Assembly (NCBI GenBank): GCA_003194525.1
Contig: NBIV01000230.1
Location: forward strand, 1 to 64,000
DNA: 64,000 nt
Direction of reading: 5' to 3'
DNA from: Gracilariopsis chorda
Lineage: Eukaryota; Rhodophyta; Florideophyceae; Gracilariales; Gracilariaceae
The position numbers were made by a program, and so were the translations under genes. The notes below the pieces were generated by a model, which worked only from the letters and a program-made list of their open reading frames with translations, was not told the origin of the DNA and did not search any database. Shown in pieces: positions 1 to 10,345 of this stretch. Position 1 is the stretch's first letter, and each line of letters starts with the position of its first letter.

Positions 1-248
1 GCATTGCCCAGCAGATTGTGCAGAACGTGCAACAGCAGAATATTCAGGTATCCGGATCGCTCACAGCGTTCGGAACTAGTTTCATCCCGACAACTGTGTT
101 TGCTTTCGTTCGCATTGCTCGCGTCACGCTTCAAGACGGCAGCACGATGACTGTTGTGTCGCAGAGCGGTAGCGATCTGGTTGCTGCTGATGCCGGTGGA
201 AACACTGTCCCGTCTTCCGGCGGTACCATCAACACTATCCCGCTCTAA
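1..248 (+). CDS. 3' end of a small secreted-protein family gene (cut by window edge)
   Basis: Only the last ~82 codons are present; base 1 is codon position 2, so the first full codon begins at base 3. The stretch aligns without gaps to positions 9938-10185 of the complete family member at 9454, and the similarity continues through the 3' UTR to about base 540. The C-terminal domain (hydrophobic strand ending in FIPTTVFAF, then TLQDGSTMTVVSQ) matches both full copies. The function is unknown. The near identity to the 9454 copy, including non-coding sequence, points to a recent duplication. Confidence 0.8.
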   Translation, partial: IAQQIVQNVQQQNIQVSGSLTAFGTSFIPTTVFAFVRIARVTLQDGSTMTVVSQSGSDLVAADAGGNTVPSSGGTINTIPL

Positions 249-401
249 GCGACCGGCTACCTGTAACTCTCAACTTTCGTGTACTCATTGAAAGCTTGAC
301 AACGTCTTATGCCACAGCAATATGTGTGCATGAAAGATTAGCGTGGTTTGGACTGTTTGTGGAAGTGGTTGTAGTATACGTCTGTTTTGCAAGTCCAAAG
401 C

Positions 402-407
402 AATAAA
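402..407 (+). terminator. AATAAA polyadenylation-like signal
   Basis: An AATAAA hexamer lies about 154 bp after the stop codon of the partial gene. The same hexamer in the same context occurs at 10340-10345 after the paralogue. This is the usual eukaryotic signal for 3' end formation; actual use is inferred. Confidence 0.45.
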
Positions 408-2109
408 GAGTTGCTCCGTTTTCTAAACTTGATGAATGCGTCCTTAGAAATATCGTACTCGTAAGATACTAAATGAAAGCTACCCGTTCACATATCTTTG
501 TTCTGGATTTATTTGAATGATTATTGCGTATGTTGGTGGTCCGCCCATGAACAAACAACAACAACATACTACTATCTGGCATACCCATCGGGGTAGTGTT
601 GGTGCATGCTTCATTGTGGGGTAGAGCATGGTTGCGTGGCTACCACTAAAACGGAGTGTTTCCTTCTGTGTGTATCCGTATCCGCCAGTCGCGTTGTCTT
701 AGCCACAGGAATGGGGCTGGAGAGTGTGTTCTGAACAGCTCAGAAAGAAGGCTGTCCAGTTCAAAACTTTTGAGCAATTCCGGGTGCATGTTGAATAAAA
801 GATTTGCCAAAAGTATTTATCTCGGGGTAAACGGTAACGTCACCGCTTCGTAACCACTTCAACAAAGAACAGATATCGCATCATCCGCCTACACTGGCCG
901 TGTAGAAGAGCCATGAACGACAACTCGAAGAAGCACAACCACGAAATTCACCAGCACACGCATCAAAAAGCGCCGTGACACGCGTCATCCTCTCCAGCAG
1001 TGCGAAAAGTTTCGCGCGACGGACACCAGCCAGCGTCCGCACTGTAGCGCTCTCTGACCAGCAACTGCGGCATCGATGCTACATACATGCATTATGAACG
1101 ACCATTGGAACGGGGCTGGACTGACCGACCGTTCCACTGGAGGACACGACGTAAGAGTAGCCGGCCAGGGGTGGCATTGCTGCCCCTTGCGGCGGCAGGG
1201 AGGTGAAGTGCTCAAGCACCTGCAATCGAGTCTTACCTTAGAAGAATATCCACGCGCTCTCTCTGTTGTAGACTGGCAGTGCCGAAGATAATGAGAATTA
1301 CTCTGACGTGCTTTGATCCCTTTCACCAGTCTCGCATGTCGGAGCTCCCACAGTTTCTGTATGACATCGAAAGCTCTGCCTTTCCATATAGAGAACCCTT
1401 TGCAGTTTTCAGACAGCACGTGCGGAGCTGACGAATCGTTTGTGCGGTTTCAGTAATTTGTGCGGCTTCAGTGATGTGATGATGCTGTTCCAGAAACCCC
1501 ATCACGTCCAGCGATGAACACTGATGGGGAGGACCGCATAGACCCATAATGTCAACGTTTTCAGTTAGTTGAGAATGCCAGATGTGGGTATCACGAAGAG
1601 ATACATGGGGTGACTACATAAATAAGACCTTGTTTGTCGAAGGGCAGCTTTCCTCTTTGTCTTCAAAATATGTCTTTCCGTAGTCAAAGTGAGATATGTG
1701 TAATGAGTCTGTCTACAGCAAGCAAGTTCTTGCGCATCACTAGCACAAGATTCAATGATGAATTCGAGGCAATTAGTCATACCGTATCTGCGCCCTGTAG
1801 TAGCTGTAATGGTGCCATGTTCGTGTTCTTAATTATCCTTCAATGAACCACGCAAGCAAAAAGGAGAGTGGACGCAGACCAATTGCTGCTTTCACCAAAC
1901 GAACAGATTATTGCATCTCTTGTTGAGCGCTCACCATGTCACTGGTAATAACTTCTCATTCGAGACCCTGGTCCTCACGGAATTGATCGATGTTACATGG
2001 TATGAAGATCAAAATTTGCAAATGTCATGGAAGTACTATGAAGGCCGAAACTCATTGCCCATTCGCCTGAACTCCTCCTCCGTGCACTCGACAACTCTTT
2101 CTGATACAA
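408..2109. other. Intergenic region with duplicated upstream block
   Basis: I see no convincing gene here. Bases about 1290-1560 and 1920-2100 are recognisably similar to 8190-8420 and 9130-9290, so the upstream flank of the family gene was copied together with the coding part. Base 966 starts one of three copies of the short motif AGCGCCGTGRCACGCG (others near 5523 and 11263). Confidence 0.5.
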
Positions 2110-2117
2110 TATAAAAG
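2110..2117 (+). promoter_or_regulatory. TATA box of the 2231 gene
   Basis: TATAAAAG starts 121 bp upstream of the ATG. The paralogue at 9454 has the identical octamer at exactly the same 121-bp distance (9333-9340), which supports it as the core promoter. Confidence 0.65.
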
Positions 2118-2230
2118 TAACCTTCATCGAGAACTCTTTCTATCTCACTTCCAGCTATAGCCTCATCTGCATTTGCAAGGAACAGCAGTCTCCGCTTCTC
2201 ACCGAATTCAAACTCTCTGCGCCTTTCACC

Positions 2231-2962
2231 ATGAACGCCTTCGCCGCTATTCTTGCTATTTGTTTTGCAAGTTTGGTTGCCTCTTCCACATTCGCCCACC
2301 CTATCCAATACGCCAAGCTCCCAATTTTGAAGATCGAAGAGTCTACGATCGCCGTGCCGCTCGTCCGCCAGCAAACAGAGGAAGCCGTCTTCGCCGTCAA
2401 CAGTTCCCAAAGCGGATTCGCCCGCACCACTGAGACTGGGCTCACTGTACAAATCGGCACCAGCGGAACCTTATCATTCTCTTTCAATGTGTTCGCTGTC
2501 GAGTCTGAGACGCTTGCTAATCTTGACCAAGAATTTGAGTCCTCTCTGACTGTCTCGGAACGCGAAGAATATGAGAGCTTCCGATCCGAGTACAACCGGG
2601 GCTTGAACATCCCGTTCCTGAGGTGGATCGGAGTCAACCTTGGAAACTCGCAGGTCACTCGCGAAGAAATGGAGCGCAGCTTCGAACTTCGTGAAAACTA
2701 CAACACCCAGTCCAGCATTGCTCAGCAGATTGTGCAGAACGTGCAACAGCAGAATATTCAGGTATCCGGATCGCTCACAGCGTTCGGAACTAGTTTCATC
2801 CCGACAACTGTGTTTGCTTTCATTCGAATTGCTCGCATCACGCTTCAAGACGGCAGCACGATGACTGTTGTGTCGCAAAACGGTAACGATGTTGTAGCAG
2901 CTGATGCCGGTGGAAACACTGTCCCGTCTTCCGGCGGTACCATCAACACTATCCCGCTCTAA
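2231..2962 (+). CDS. Small secreted protein, lineage-specific family, copy 2
   Basis: A 243-aa single-exon ORF with ATG start. Residues 1-22 form a clear signal peptide (MNAFAAILAICFASLVASS followed by TFA), so the product is probably secreted or enters the endomembrane system. The mature part has a strand-rich section (TSGTLSFSFNVF), a charged helix (SEREEYESFRSEYNRG), the motif NIPFLRWIGVNLG and a Gln/Asn-rich stretch (QQIVQNVQQQNIQVSG). There are no cysteines in the mature part and no enzyme motif that I recognise. It is about 90% identical to the copy at 9454, with most changes near the N terminus. A TATA box sits 121 bp upstream. The function is unknown; tandem copies of a secreted protein would fit a cell-wall, defence or adhesion role, but that is a guess. 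Confidence 0.85.
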   Translation: MNAFAAILAICFASLVASSTFAHPIQYAKLPILKIEESTIAVPLVRQQTEEAVFAVNSSQSGFARTTETGLTVQIGTSGTLSFSFNVFAVESETLANLDQEFESSLTVSEREEYESFRSEYNRGLNIPFLRWIGVNLGNSQVTREEMERSFELRENYNTQSSIAQQIVQNVQQQNIQVSGSLTAFGTSFIPTTVFAFIRIARITLQDGSTMTVVSQNGNDVVAADAGGNTVPSSGGTINTIPL

Positions 2963-5668
2963 GTGACCGGCTACCTCAACTTAAGATCGAGTATGCAATT
3001 TTTGAGAGCAGGACAAAGCTTACCGTCGGGCTTGAAGCTACCTTTATTGTAGTAGATGAGGATAGATCTTATTTGGTGCGCCTCTCTAGATTTATACGAC
3101 AGAACCGATAAAGCTATCTATACATGGCAAACAACCGTGCAGACATGGTCCAGTTGGTGAGAAATCTCTTGTACCTAAACTTGCCTTTGCATTTCGGCAG
3201 TAAATGAGCACTCAATTGAAAGAGGGCTGTTTACTGGTTTCCTTTGTGCATTTGCAAAATTCCTTAAACTTCATGTTCACAAGGTCGTTGGAAGGTGCCC
3301 GTCATCAAGAGAAACCGCTTAGCGATGCAGACGTTCAAACATTATTCTACACCTGATGCTCTCAATTAGAACGGAAGCGAAAATCCTTTTTGGTAAGAGT
3401 TTCGCAACATGTGACGATGGGGGTACTTTTGCAAATCTACATTGCACGCAGAGACAACATAGGTCTGCGATTTATAGATTTTATTCCTGAGAATCAAAAA
3501 GCATTTAGTTAATTCAGCAGCCAAAGTGTGTAAACAAAGCATTCAGGCAACACTAAAGCGATTGGGATGGACATTTTCGCAAGGACTGCGAGAGCACAAC
3601 GTGTTACAATATCATATGTGCTGCTCTATGGGTGATGCTGCTGCAATGTTTATCAATAGGTGGCGAAAGCTTCGCTTGTGGTGAGGGCACAAGGTGGACA
3701 AGAATATCGTTTTAGGGGTAGGGAGTTTATGCCACGCTGGGTGAATCGCCGATGGGTTCTTGATTGGCGCTCAAAGGGAGTACGCAGATTATGGAGGCAT
3801 GTGTACAGAGGCGTTAAAATTGATAACCTTCATTTAAGGGCAGAGCGGTAAGCTGCGGCAGGCGGATGCATTGAGTCGGAGTTAACACAAGCGGCCACGG
3901 CTGTCTTGCTTTGCCTACCCACTGTAACAGGTGACACTGTCTCGAATTTGGAATTGAAGAAGTATAGTTCCAAATGGGTGCAGCAGGTCTAAGTGGTCGA
4001 ACACACGCGAAAGTATGGGGTACAAAAGGGGCAGGAATGTCGCTATGAGTTGTAGAAGAGATGATCATCGACCTGTCAGAAGAACAGATTCTAGTAAAGT
4101 ATTTCCCAGTCGTTGCACCCACAGCGCTCACATTTGCTGGGTCTCTCGTTCCCTGATTAACATTTTCTCTGAACCATTCTCTCTCATCGCTTGACGCGTA
4201 CTTCTGCTTCATAAATATTTAGCTGTTGCGTTTTTTACAACCTCTAACTCTGCGCTTCTTTTTTTGTTCACGTGCTCACGTCAAGTGCTGCTTCATCCAC
4301 CTGGAACTTTTGACTCACCAAACCGTACTGAGATCTAACCAGAGGTTTTGAATGTCTATCCCCGGTTATTAAACATGGAAATATTGCGACAGAGTCGCTC
4401 CGAATATTGCAGATAAACGACGTTCTTGTATTTGGCCTTCTACGTTAGCATTCTTCTGCTTTTTTTGTCATGCGATATGTCCTTTTGCACACGAGTGTTT
4501 TTGCTGTTCATCGAGGTTTGGACAATAATCAAGTTGTTTGAAACTGCAGTTTTTCTTTGTTATGAATCCCTTTGCAAAGGGTACTTTTGGGTGTTCTATT
4601 CTCTCACTAACATGCAGAAAATACGTATCATTACGTAACCGCAAGAACTACTAGCACAGTACATGCTGTGTCATCGACCATAACCTATACAGTGGCGTCG
4701 CGGTCAAAACCTCTGCGTGGCTAGTAGACTTTATTCTCAGCATCTGTTCTGCAATGGATATAGAAATCCAGAACCTAAAAACCAGGAATGGCTTGTTTGG
4801 GATGGGAAACGAAACGAATAACTGTTGCGATAGCTCGGCATAGATACCGAGCAGGGACTTCTTTCCATGCCACTTTTGGCTTGGGTTTGATGCCCTCTTC
4901 GCGGAGCCGACGCCCTCTCTGAGTGAAGTGTCTGTCTACAAAACCTAAACGTTTTCGAAGCAAGACGAACTACTTGTTTGCCCGGTATCACAAGACTGAG
5001 ATTCTGGATGTGGGATTTGCGGAATGATGCAGACTCTTGCACAACTGTCCTGTTTGAGAGAGTTGAACGATGACGATGGGGTGTTGGACGCAGGTCTTGG
5101 TGAAGCCGGTGCCTTAACAATTGGAAATGCCGCCAAATCGTAACAACTTCATTCAGGAGGAGGCGCCGTCTGTCATCCGCTCAGGTGCCCGCTCGGATGT
5201 GGGCTCAAAATACTTAATAGTGCAGACCATTTCGTTCTTAGATGCCACCGAAGAGCGGCATCCCGGCGTCGAGAGCTCCCGCCTCTCCGTGAGAGGCAGG
5301 GCTCTGACGCCGAATCAATAGTAAGGACATGGCCAGAAAAGCTGTTGGTTTATCTAGAGAGAGAGGGGTTCTTTTCAATGTAACCCCTACCGTAGTCTTG
5401 GAATTAGAGACACGAGCTCATACAAACACACACACAATCCGCTCAGAAAGGCCAGCCAAAGAAGTGACCCACGACGACAACAACAACGTACCACAAATGC
5501 ACCCTACATAACTCATTCGAAAAGCGCCGTGGCACGCGCCATCGTTTTCCAACGGCGCGCCTCGCTTGCCAACTGTCACCTGCTGTATATATCTTACATC
5601 CTGCACAAGACATTGTGTGGAGTCCCGCCATCGTGCTCTACGAGCAGCAGCAGCATCGAGTGTATTTG
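2963..5668. other. Intergenic, no supported gene
   Basis: Only short ORFs without recognisable features or promoter context. A 62-residue reading frame on the - strand (4775-4963) has protein-like composition but no start codon and no identifiable homology; it may be a gene remnant. A copy of the AGCGCCGTGGCACGCG motif lies at about 5524. Confidence 0.45.
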
Positions 5669-5928
5669 TTAGGCATTCCCCCCCAACTGTTGCCCTAAGT
5701 GAAAAAGACTGGGAGGGGGTGGAGTCCCTATGAGATTCGATCTCATTCTAAGGGCCAACCCCTCTCGCCGCTTCCACCCCAGGCGCGTCCGCCTCAGCAG
5801 ATGCGCGCGCTGCAACAAGGTTGTTCAGCTTTGTCGTGTGGAACGCCGCCGTCCAACGCTACCTTGTAAACCGCCCCCGCCTTTCTCACTCACCTGCAGC
5901 CCAACGACAGCAAACGCTGAACTTCGTC

Positions 5929-6168
5929 ATGAGAGGAGGAAACGGAGCTAAAGACACCACCAACCGCGAGTGCAATGCCGCAAAGAACAAGAAGGCCAAG
6001 GGCTCTCAGATCGATTCCAATCAGTCCGCCATGAACATCATTTGCAACATTTGTCGCGCCACCTTCATGTGCACTATGAAAGAAGCCTCCCTGTGCCAGC
6101 ACGCTGAGAGCAAGTATCCCAAGCATCAATTCACCGACTGCTTCCCTCATCTTGCCAAGTCCAAATAG
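5929..6168 (+). CDS. Small zinc-binding 4F5/zf-met2-like protein
   Basis: A 79-aa protein starting at the ATG in the context GTCATGAGAGG. It has the layout of the short eukaryotic family typified by plant At2g23090 (4F5-like N terminus followed by a zf-met2 zinc finger): a GGNG start, a basic N-terminal segment with an NKKAKGSQ-like core, then CNIC, the FMCT stretch, HAESKYPK and a terminal CFPHL motif. Family length is about 75-80 aa, so it looks complete. The second zinc-ligand His of the usual HAEAKHPK motif is Tyr here (HAESKY), with another His three residues later, so metal binding may be altered. The role of the family is poorly known (nuclear or RNA-associated). The sequence just upstream resembles 46,921-47,060 in the second repeat region. 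Confidence 0.75.
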   Translation: MRGGNGAKDTTNRECNAAKNKKAKGSQIDSNQSAMNIICNICRATFMCTMKEASLCQHAESKYPKHQFTDCFPHLAKSK

Positions 6169-6829
6169 CCGCCATATCAGCAAGCGCTATCCTCACACCC
6201 CGTATCCGAACGTCACATTACTGCGCATGTACATCTCTGTCCGCATTGCTTCGCTTGCGCTTGGAAACCTTTCAGTTCGAGTCAAAACCATTTGCCTTCG
6301 CTCCCAACCTTCGCCACCTGCCTCTTCTGCCTGGAACACCAAGGATACCCGTGGAAATGAAAAGCGCTAGGACGATTGAGAGCACCAGGGCGGCAAAAGC
6401 ATTAGTGAGGCGACCAGCCATGGAGTCGTGAACGTCGCCCACATGGAACGAGGGCAAGTTTTTGCTACCGACCCGACGTCAGCGTGAAGTGGACGTAGAC
6501 GTCCGCGAACAGTGTGAGGGAAACTTCTCCGTTCTACACCTACGTAGTCTTGGTAGTCACACCACTAGGCCCGGTTCTACCAAAGCGAAGAATATACGGA
6601 GCAGACAGGAATACAGCCCAAGTTATCGATTGCCCATTTTGAAGTCTCTTTGAGCTTTTGTCATCGTGTGTAGAAACAGAAGAGACACGATAGCTGCCAC
6701 CGCGCGCGATCGCGCAGCCATGTCGTCTCACCACCGCCGCCACCATTCGCAGTACCGCATCTTTATTGCAACGTATACACGCAAGAAGAAGCAGTTTATT
6801 GACATCATAAGGAAAGATGGTAGCATATA
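6169..6829. other. Non-coding spacer
   Basis: Downstream flank between two convergent small ORFs. I see no gene, RNA or repeat here that I can support. Confidence 0.4.
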
Positions 6830-7258
6830 TTAGTCCTCCCTCTGCAATTCTTCATCTATTGCTGTGGCCACCGCAAGCATAACACCCCTCACAAGGGGAC
6901 GCCGACGAATCCGCGCCACGAATACCATTCCTTCGAGAATCCCTTGTATATATAAAAGGGGAAGGCGCTCCAAACGATATTGAAGGGAAGGCTGCAGCTC
7001 ACCTACTTTCTGATGGCCATCCGCTAGAGCCAGGAGTAGGCCACCAAACTGGGCAACATCGTGAGATGGGTTGATGGCGCTGTCCTCAGGCATCAGACCA
7101 TACTCTGCCTGAATTGAGAGCGCCTCTTCGGTGGAAGGCCCGGCCTCGGAAGCTTCGTCATCGATGAAACGATTGCGTTTACAAGGTGGTTCCGGGGACG
7201 AATCGTCGGATATCTCTCGAACAAGCCTGGTGACATTCGGACGTGGATGTTTAGGCAT
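6830..7258 (-). CDS. Hypothetical protein, 142 aa
   Basis: An ATG-initiated ORF on the - strand with balanced composition: a basic, Ser/Asp/Pro-rich N terminus with SDDSSPEPP, an acidic middle, and a helical C-terminal half with hydrophobic periodicity (FGGLLLALADG, GILEGMVFVARIRR). A TATA-like sequence lies about 55 bp upstream on the same strand. No family recognised. It ends just where the 0.7-kb dispersed repeat begins on the other side of its promoter, so it may belong to a mobile element rather than being a host gene. Confidence 0.45.
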   Translation of the reverse strand: MPKHPRPNVTRLVREISDDSSPEPPCKRNRFIDDEASEAGPSTEEALSIQAEYGLMPEDSAINPSHDVAQFGGLLLALADGHQKVGELQPSLQYRLERLPLLYIQGILEGMVFVARIRRRPLVRGVMLAVATAIDEELQRED

Positions 7259-7311
7259 AGTGGGGTGGTTGGAACAATGTTGCTGGAATCATCTGGTGTG
7301 GGAACAACGTA

Positions 7312-7319
7312 CTATATAG
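7312..7319 (-). promoter_or_regulatory. TATA-like element for the 142-aa ORF
   Basis: CTATATAG is palindromic and sits 54 bp upstream of the - strand ATG at 7258. It also lies next to the start of the 0.7-kb repeat, so its direction of use is uncertain. Confidence 0.3.
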
Positions 7320-7323
7320 ACTC

Positions 7324-8014
7324 AAAAATACCCTAGGAGGTACAATGCCTTTCGCCAAACTGGTCCGTCATGGCGAGGAAGTGTCCCATGACCGATTGTT
7401 ATGAGTTGTTACTTCAACCTAGTATGCGAAACTAGAGGGTATTCATATAGAACGATTGTCTATAAAAGCCCGAGTTCGGTGGCCTCCAAGCCAACTCGGG
7501 CCAGACCACTTCTCCTCTCTTCGGCAACCCCCACCTTCTCTTAGAGCAGTCTGCTCCTCCCTGCCATCAATCACACTTTTCCCCACCTACCTTTAAACGT
7601 GCTTTTACTAACACCGCCCTTGTTTGGGCTCATCATCTGTGGCATGGTGCACTTCGGCCGCATACTAGACCTAAAGTCTTGATCGTGCGTGTTGGCCGTG
7701 GTGCTATATCAGGAGTGGTCATCAGCACTACGCTAGATCTAAGGTTTTGATCGCGTAGGTTATCCGCTGGTGCAGTCTCTTCGCTACATTGTCCCAAGCT
7801 TGTTCGCTTATTATACAATCACTACCTAGTTCCTTTGCTACGTAATACATTGGTTATTTGACGCAGTTTGTTTCTGTTTACTACATTGGCATTGCACGCC
7901 TGTGCTGGTACTCTCGAGCTACGATTCCATTTCTGACCTGCACTCCAGTGAACAAGGGTACAAAAAGGACTGTCATCGTCCAGTGTCGTGACAACGTGCA
8001 ACATGACACTCACA
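7324..8014 (+). repeat. Dispersed 0.7-kb repeat, copy A (possible solo LTR)
   Basis: This stretch is homologous along its length to 47395-48121. It contains TATAAAA (7461-7467) followed at once by a hairpin-forming block, CCCGAGTT ... AACTCGGG (7469-7500), that is nearly unchanged between the two copies. A TATA box inside a repeat of this size suggests an LTR or a non-autonomous element with its own promoter. No TG...CA ends or target duplication were found, so the class is uncertain. Confidence 0.55.
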
Positions 8015-9332
8015 GTATTCTTGGGAACCGGTTACGTATCTAGGGTTCCATACTCGCGCTCCCTAACAGTCTGATTCAGCAAAAAAAGTCATAAGAAAGC
8101 ATTGGAAAGTGGAACTACCATCGGCGACACTCACTTTCAATGGGGTGTAATTGCTACAGCAGAGCAGCTCTATGTTGCCGAAAAGAATGTGAATTACTCT
8201 GACGTGCATCTTGGATCACTTACCGTAAGTCCGTCAGTCCAAAGCACTTTTGAGCTCCTGCCGGTTTCTATGACATGAGAAGCATCTTTGCGTTTCGAGG
8301 TAGAGAACCCTTTGTAATGCTCACTCTGTACGTTTGGAGCTGACGAATCATTGGACCAGCTCCAATGACAGAATTGCTGTTGCATGTCCATTGATGAATG
8401 CCGATGACGCGGTGTGATAGTAAAAAAATGATGACGTACGTACTGGTTTCGATCGAGTGCGCGTACGGATACGCGAATTGCAAAAGGATACACGAGGTGG
8501 CCTCCATACATGGTAACTTTCTATTGTCAAAATGAAGCTATACTCCCAAGCTTCAAAAACAGGGAAACTGATGGAACTGAGATCCACTTGACCAGGTAGC
8601 ACAAATCATTTGCCAGTTTTGTTTTATGAGATTACGTGGAGAAAACTGTACTTTGAAACTTGATAGAAGCGTCATCTCTATCCCTCTGTCTCAAAGGTCC
8701 TTCTGCTCAAAACATATTGAAACAACCTTCAGGGGCTGATTTGTAATACCAGCAAACAAAAGCAAAAGACCACAACAAAAAGCAGACCTTTATGGTGAAC
8801 ATGCTCAGCGACGCATTTCAAGTATGACGTTCGCAATTCTGTAGAATGACCAGTCCGCACAGAACACATACTGTTGTACATCAGTACACGAATTCAGCCG
8901 AGAATTTTTGCAAAGTAGTACTACTCCATCCGACTGCTGAAGCAGATGCAATGGTTTCACGTTCTCGCTCTCATTTCTCCGTCATTTACATATCTTCTTT
9001 GATAATGTAAATAGGCGGAGAGGAGAATGGGCAAAGAACTGTTATACTATTTTCGTCAAAGGAACATGGGATTACATATATGCGCTGTAACACGCAAATA
9101 TGTCGTGTACTCCATCTCTTGTACTCTTGCCCAGTCAGCGTCTCACCGGTAACGACTTCTCACTCACGGGCTATGTCCTCATCGAATTGATCTGACTGCA
9201 AGAGGGTGAAGATCAAAGCTTGCAAATGAAATGAAAGTACTTTGAAGGCTGAGTGTCATGGCCCGAACGTTGAAGCTCCTCCTCCTCCTTGTCCTCCTCT
9301 TCGATGGACCCAACGATGTAGTTCCAAAGCAC
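8015..9332. other. Upstream flank of the 9454 gene
   Basis: No gene seen. Bases about 8190-8420 and 9130-9290 are diverged duplicates of 1290-1560 and 1920-2100, the matching upstream flank of the 2231 gene. Confidence 0.5.
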
Positions 9333-9340
9333 TATAAAAG
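9333..9340 (+). promoter_or_regulatory. TATA box of the 9454 gene
   Basis: TATAAAAG at 121 bp before the ATG, the same octamer and distance as in the 2231 gene. Confidence 0.65.
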
Positions 9341-9453
9341 ACCCCTTCTTCGACCACTCTTTCCGTGTTCACCCTCTCCACCATCCTCATCTGCAACACT
9401 AACCAACACACCTCTCGCTTCTAACACGGTTCAAACCCTCAGTACCTTTCACT

Positions 9454-10185
9454 ATGAACGCATTCACTGCTATTGTTGCTATGTTCTTTGCCAGCTTGGC
9501 TGCGTCCTCTGCACTGGCCCACCCGGTCCATGGCGCCAAGCTCCCAATTTTGAAGATCGAGGAGTCTACGATCGCCGTGCCACTCGTCCGCCAGCAAACA
9601 GAGGAGGCTGTCTTCGCCGTTAACAGTTCCCAAAGCGGATTCGCCCGCACTTCTGAAACTGGAATCACTGTGCAGCGTGGTACCAGCGGAACACTCACCT
9701 TCTCTTTCAATGTGTTCGCTTTCGAGTCTGAGACGCTTGCTAATCTCGACCAAGAATTTGAGTCCTCTCTGACTGTCTCAGAGCGCGAGGAATATGAGAG
9801 CTTCCGATCCGAGTACAACCGGGGCTTGAACATCCCGTTCCTGAGGTGGATCGGAGTCAACCTTGGAAACTCACAGGTCACTCGCGAAGAAATGGAGCGC
9901 AGCTTCGAACTTCGTGAAAACTACAACACCCAGTCCAGCATTGCCCAGCAGATTGTGCAGAACGTGCAACAGCAGAATATTCAGGTATCCGGATCGCTCA
10001 CAGCGTTCGGAACTAGTTTCATCCCGACAACTGTGTTTGCTTTCGTTCGCATTGCTCGCGTCACGCTTCAAGACGGCAGCACGATGACTGTTGTGTCGCA
10101 GAGCGGTAGCGATCTGGTTGCTGCTGATGCTGGTGGAAACACGGTCCCGTCTTCCGGCGGTACCATCAACACTATCACGCTCTAA
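9454..10185 (+). CDS. Small secreted protein, lineage-specific family, copy 3
   Basis: A 243-aa single-exon ORF with a signal peptide (hydrophobic run MNAFTAIVAMFFASLAAS) and the same architecture as the 2231 product: TSGTLTFSFNVF strand, SEREEYESFRSEY helix, NIPFLRWIG and the C-terminal TLQDGSTMTVVSQ block. Differences from copy 2 cluster in the signal peptide and in RGTSG versus IGTSG. Its 3' half and 3' UTR are almost identical to the partial copy at the window start. An AATAAA signal follows at 10340. No function recognised; probably extracellular. Confidence 0.85.
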   Translation: MNAFTAIVAMFFASLAASSALAHPVHGAKLPILKIEESTIAVPLVRQQTEEAVFAVNSSQSGFARTSETGITVQRGTSGTLTFSFNVFAFESETLANLDQEFESSLTVSEREEYESFRSEYNRGLNIPFLRWIGVNLGNSQVTREEMERSFELRENYNTQSSIAQQIVQNVQQQNIQVSGSLTAFGTSFIPTTVFAFVRIARVTLQDGSTMTVVSQSGSDLVAADAGGNTVPSSGGTINTITL

Positions 10186-10339
10186 GCGACCGGCTACTGT
10201 AACTCTCTCAACTTTGGTGTACTCATTGAAAGCTTGACAAAGTCTTATGCCACAGCAATATGTGTGCATGAAAGATTAGCGTGGTTTGGACTGTTTGTGG
10301 AAGTGGTTGTATTATACGTCCGTTTTGCAAGTCCAAAGC

Positions 10340-10345
10340 AATAAA
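10340..10345 (+). terminator. AATAAA polyadenylation-like signal
   Basis: Hexamer 155 bp after the stop codon, in the same sequence context as at 402-407. Confidence 0.45.

Noticed and set aside
985..1419. 144-codon - strand frame
   Set aside because: Non-ATG start, no protein features, lies in the diverged upstream duplicate of 8190-8420, where the frame is not kept.
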